Of a stretch of DNA of 64,000 nt, positions 61,301-64,000 are shown piece after piece. Under the pieces are notes generated by a model. It saw only the letters and a program-made list of their open reading frames with translations, searched no databases and had not been told where the DNA came from. Made by a program: the position numbers and the translations under genes. Each line of letters starts with the position of its first letter. Position 1 is the first letter of the stretch. This DNA comes from Blastopirellula sediminis. GTDB lineage: Bacteria; Planctomycetota; Planctomycetia; Pirellulales; Pirellulaceae. The DNA lies in assembly GCF_020966755.1 (NCBI RefSeq), contig NZ_JAJKFT010000010.1:1266720-1330719 (forward strand), written 5' to 3'.

Positions 61301-64000
61301 TCGGGCGCTGCTGCGAGTGGCTTGTATAGGTATTGACCAGGAATTCCTCGCCAAGCGCGATCCCGTCCGCCGAAAAACGTCGCGCGTAGACGTTACTCGA
61401 ACGGTACCAGGCGACTGCGAAGTTTCCCGCGGCGTCAAACGCGATGGTCGGAGTCAGTTGGTAACCCGTGGTATACGAGTTGACTTGAATCTCTCCGCCG
61501 ATCTTCGTCCCATCCGCGGCGAATCGTTGTGCGTAGATCCCTTCCGCGGAGCCGTCTTGTAGGTCGCTGGCCCAGACGACGATGTATTCTCCCGAGTCTT
61601 TGATCGCGATCGCCGGCGTATTTTGGTCATGTTGAGTCGTCGTATTAACGATAGATTCTTCGCCGAGAAAGCGGGGGATATCGACTGAGAAGTGGAAGAC
61701 GAAATCTCCGCCGTCGAGCCCGTCTTGGTCGCCGTCCAGGCGGCGTCCCGCCAAATCGGTAGCGCTGTCGAAGAGGGTAAGCGTGAACTGGCCGTAGTTG
61801 ACCAGTCCGTCCAGCAGCAATTCGACGATCGTGCCTCGGCTGTTGGAATCGGTCGTGATCTGGATTACCCGCGAAGTGACGTCGACGCCGTCGAGTTCGA
61901 GACGCCAGTGAGCGAAGTCCGTGATGGCGGCATAGCCGCTGGTCGCCAATATTTCGCTGAACTGAAGCGATATCCGATCGACGCGATCGCTGACCGCGCC
62001 ATGATCGGCGATTGATTCTTCCCCGGCGTAAACCGAGACGACCTGCGGCGGCGAAGTTGAGAAACGCTGGGCGAAGATATATTCCAACTCGGTGAAGGGG
62101 TCGCTGCTAACCCAGCCGATGACAAAGCTTCCCTGATCGTTGATCGCCACCGCCGGATCAAACTGTTCGTAGACGGTGGTCGTGTTTACGAAGAATTCGT
62201 CGCCATCCTTCGTCCCATCCGCGGCGAAACGCTGCGCGAAAATGCCGGAACCGCTGCCATCTTGCATGTCGCTGCCCCAAGTGACGACGAATCGACCATC
62301 TCCGGTCATCGAAACGTTGGGGGCCGTTTGATCGGATGTTGCGTACGAGCTGACGACGAAAGCGTCGCCAATCGGAACTCCCGCCGCCGAGTATCGTTGT
62401 CCGAAGATATCGTTGGCGTAGGTATCTGGCGTGTCTTCAGCCCAGACGAGGACGTAGTTCCCCTCGTCATCCAAGGCGACGGACGGTTCGTCGCTTACCG
62501 TATAGGTACTGAAGAGCACCGCATCTCCAGCTGGAGTTCCATCAGCGGCGAATCGACGAACGTAGAGGCCGACGCTGTTTGCGTAATAGACGTCAAATTC
62601 GCCTTGGTTATTGAGCGCGATTGTCATTACCTGCGTCGATGTTGTAGTAGCGATGGCGATCGGATCGCCAATCGCTACGCCATCGGACGAAAATCGCTGC
62701 GCAAATACTCCTCGCTCTTGGTAGCTCTTGCCATAGCCGCTCCAGGCGATGACAAAATTACCAGCGTCATCCATCGCCGCGACAGGTTTGATATTGTTTG
62801 TGGTGACGTATGGATTGACCGAAATCTTGTCTCCAATTTTCTCGCCATCTGCGTTGTAGCGTTGAGCAAAGGGCGCCCCGCCGAGCCCGATCCGCCAGAC
62901 AATCACATAATTTCCGTCGCTGTTGATCGCCACCGACGGTTCAAACTGTCCCATCTCGGCAGGATCGACCTGGAACTCACTTCCCGCCCACGTGATCAAA
63001 TCAACCACAATCGTCTGGCGAACTTCATCGCTCCCGCCATCTTCGTCGCTGACCGTCAGCACGACGTCATAGAAACCGATTTCGGTCGGCGTGAACTGGA
63101 ATGTGGTTAGATCGACGCCCGATCCGCTGAACTCTGGGGTCGCCTCCCCGTGTTTGTAGATGGCGTAGTTGTAGGTCAACGTATCGAGCGACCCGGCCGG
63201 ATCGCTCGCGCTGGCGGAGAGGTCGATTGGGCGGTCGACGGGATAGGCGTAATCGAGCGGATCAAGCGTCGCGGTCGGATCGACGTTGTTGACGACCAGC
63301 TCAAACGTGAACGTTGAGATCGCGCCGAAGGAATCTTGGGCGGTAATCGTCACGATGGTTCCGGCGCTCGGACCGTCCGCCACGGGGTACGTCCAGCTCC
63401 ATGTGCCGGCTTGCACGTTCTGCATGATCTGACCGATGTCGGCAGACAACGTCACTTCGTTTCCTTCGGGATCGCTGAACGAGCCGCTATTGGCGGCGGT
63501 CGACCCTTCGTCAGCGGTGACGACTGCGCTGTCGATCGTCACGTCGGGGGGGAGATTGTCGATCGAGACAGACGCGACGCCGTACGAGATGGCGCCTGCC
63601 TGGTTGGTGACCTTCAGTCCGATTTGCAGTTCCTGTGGAGTGTTGAGCGTTAGCGTCGGCATAACGCCGACCGCATCGTCGTATTGGCCGTCCCCGTCCA
63701 GGTCCCATTCGAACGTCAGATCGCCAATCACGTCGACGTCGTCAGTCGTTCCGCTGGCGTCCAGTTGAATGGTTGTGCCAGGCGTCGCAGCGTAGGGGCC
63801 CCCGGCGTCGACATTCGGCCCAGATCGCAGCGCATACAGGCCGCGCGGATTGCCGCTAACCGAGGCGGCGAAGACGACGCCATTGGATAGGGATGCGAGC
63901 CCGACTGGAGTCCCAATGGTTTGAAAGGTGCTGGTCTGTATTTGAAACGTGCCGCTGGCCGTTCCATCGGTCGTCCAAAGCGAGTTGCCTCCTGAAAAGA
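58338..64000 (-). CDS. Giant dockerin protein D with IYAQRF-type repeats, truncated at window end
   Basis: The minus-strand frame is open to the right edge, giving at least 1886 residues; the N-terminus lies outside. The visible part starts with an ELWxxDGT unit (LWTTDGTASGTFQI) and a PKD-like segment (DLTFEWDLDGDGQYDDA). Residues about 336-1150 hold about 13 repeats of roughly 50 residues, such as IYAQRFAADGTKIGGE and GNFVIVWQSENQDGDG. Three NGDGTW-like modules follow. The domain with EWEDFTVDVWVRY starts near 1549, the dockerin pair is at about 1688-1750 (DVDDDSYITLIDL, DFDHDGFVTLIDL) and the shared tail is at about 1763-1886. It differs from A-C in the repeat block and in a Pro-rich LPPPPPP linker before the tail. 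Confidence 0.82.
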   Translation of the reverse strand, partial: FSGGNSLWTTDGTASGTFQIQTSTFQTIGTPVGLASLSNGVVFAASVSGNPRGLYALRSGPNVDAGGPYAATPGTTIQLDASGTTDDVDVIGDLTFEWDLDGDGQYDDAVGVMPTLTLNTPQELQIGLKVTNQAGAISYGVASVSIDNLPPDVTIDSAVVTADEGSTAANSGSFSDPEGNEVTLSADIGQIMQNVQAGTWSWTYPVADGPSAGTIVTITAQDSFGAISTFTFELVVNNVDPTATLDPLDYAYPVDRPIDLSASASDPAGSLDTLTYNYAIYKHGEATPEFSGSGVDLTTFQFTPTEIGFYDVVLTVSDEDGGSDEVRQTIVVDLITWAGSEFQVDPAEMGQFEPSVAINSDGNYVIVWRIGLGGAPFAQRYNADGEKIGDKISVNPYVTTNNIKPVAAMDDAGNFVIAWSGYGKSYQERGVFAQRFSSDGVAIGDPIAIATTTSTQVMTIALNNQGEFDVYYANSVGLYVRRFAADGTPAGDAVLFSTYTVSDEPSVALDDEGNYVLVWAEDTPDTYANDIFGQRYSAAGVPIGDAFVVSSYATSDQTAPNVSMTGDGRFVVTWGSDMQDGSGSGIFAQRFAADGTKDGDEFFVNTTTVYEQFDPAVAINDQGSFVIGWVSSDPFTELEYIFAQRFSTSPPQVVSVYAGEESIADHGAVSDRVDRISLQFSEILATSGYAAITDFAHWRLELDGVDVTSRVIQITTDSNSRGTIVELLLDGLVNYGQFTLTLFDSATDLAGRRLDGDQDGLDGGDFVFHFSVDIPRFLGEESIVNTTTQHDQNTPAIAIKDSGEYIVVWASDLQDGSAEGIYAQRFAADGTKIGGEIQVNSYTTGYQLTPTIAFDAAGNFAVAWYRSSNVYARRFSADGIALGEEFLVNTYTSHSQQRPTIAMDASGAFVIAWDSYEQDGNNNGVYAQRFAADGSKLGGEFRVHTSTFGSQVSPSATMNAPGNFVITWTGYEPNAKFSGVYGQLFAADGSTIGDEFHVNTYLDDPQAVPSVAMAADGSYVVTWLSVGQDGHLSGIYARRYAADGTPVGDEFHVSTRILDNQSYPSVSIDNAGNFVIVWQSENQDGDGYGIFGQRYAADGTKIGGEFQINTYVPGTQEFPEVALDEAGNVVVVWTSHDQDGNGQGIYSQRFRFFSDAGGPYVIDDESDLPLMAAPPAEGDTIVSYTWDLDGDGQFDDATGMSPTITAQTLADLGLAPRNTYEIFVRLTDNFGFFRDAATTVRMITAAPTPILESISVPRQEGTPIEVMSGTTESVNPADPFTFRYFVFKDGDSTPLIRIEDSELFDLQFTPADEGSYEIVLTASAEVGMTREVRQTIVVENLAPVVHANATTLTVDQGGFVSIGGTFRDPGDDVVTLVANIGTIAQYEATGKWLWTYDAIDGLAGPQTVTITATDPDGGESTVTIELTINNLPPTIAADHSTPYASLGSTAKVTGTYHDPGNDILAFTASEGTVVDNLDGTWTWSLAGVQPTGSREVLIRAEDGNGGSDEVTFTLTVLPEIETFLTTSDNGAVTDAAGEVDVLPDDLESIHEWEDFTVDVWVRYDEQYVHDVTGVSLNLNFNSTWFQLADYSASSGVGVLTVQNNGDALAITAAQLASGVVGKEAYFLVGSFRFQPNPQGGLSNNADGSYPEPVSDLEFTATDFELSFDVYGDVPGIQAGFPTTQMQVVPYDVDDDSYITLIDLTYFLRGIGNSVDSNPSVYRYDFDHDGFVTLIDLAYFVRNIGGNASNGDGVVLPPPPPPAPLESESLAIQSTSTLLEGEAILPPPALPQSDDAGNIDAAFGNLALEAECWELPTDDDVEQPLLERISSELAAWSSPHLPDWALQESAKYASVVEKAISLLEEVEDDCPRIGRLIHWLDQWPDAD

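Overview
The window looks like the chromosome of a planctomycete of the Pirellulaceae (Blastopirellula/Bremerella-like). The grounds are indirect: GC-rich DNA, several proteins with LEPR-XLL-type N-termini, dockerin pairs and ELWxxDGT repeats on giant secreted proteins, a DPFGGG-tailed PQQ-propeller protein, BlaI/M56 pairs, and small proteins with NPFASP-type N-termini. No rRNA, tRNA, CRISPR array, prophage or complete insertion sequence was seen.

Layout. 1-904: left-truncated ATPase gene (DnaB-N-like plus RepA/AAA_25-like) on the minus strand with a clear promoter, then a repeat-rich spacer. 1402-6942: secreted endonuclease/lamin-tail protein, then a BlaI repressor and M56 (BlaR1-like) sensor pair with tandem operators, then a Gly/His/Met-rich secreted protein. 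7033-12984: a 1335-residue orphan protein and a PQQ-propeller protein. 13085-13960: a 320-bp inverted-repeat element and a small secreted protein. 14446-19735: three paralogous membrane-anchored proteins in tandem. 20044-26074: ABC-F ATPase with a possible leader peptide, carB, and tag. 26492-31287: a small dockerin protein, a GAF/PAS histidine kinase, an unknown gene and slyX. 31287-43032: housekeeping and conserved unknown genes (transketolase, HdeD-like protein, coiled-coil protein, signal-peptidase-like protein with an inserted domain, receiver protein, Fe-ADH). 43003-64000: four giant dockerin proteins in a row on the minus strand, the last running off the window.

The most unusual content is this last cluster plus the gene at 26492. 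All five proteins share a LEPR-XLL-like N-terminus (not visible in the truncated fourth), a roughly 140-residue domain marked by an EWD...VWV motif, a dockerin pair, and short LLEGE motifs. The four giants also end in a shared tail of about 120 residues (SLAIQ ... LLEGEA ... DAAFGNL ... ECWE ... DWALQ ... EKAISLLE) that I do not recognise. Two of the giants also share their promoter region. I read this as an expanding family of surface or secreted proteins with a common C-terminal sorting or assembly module; that function is inference.
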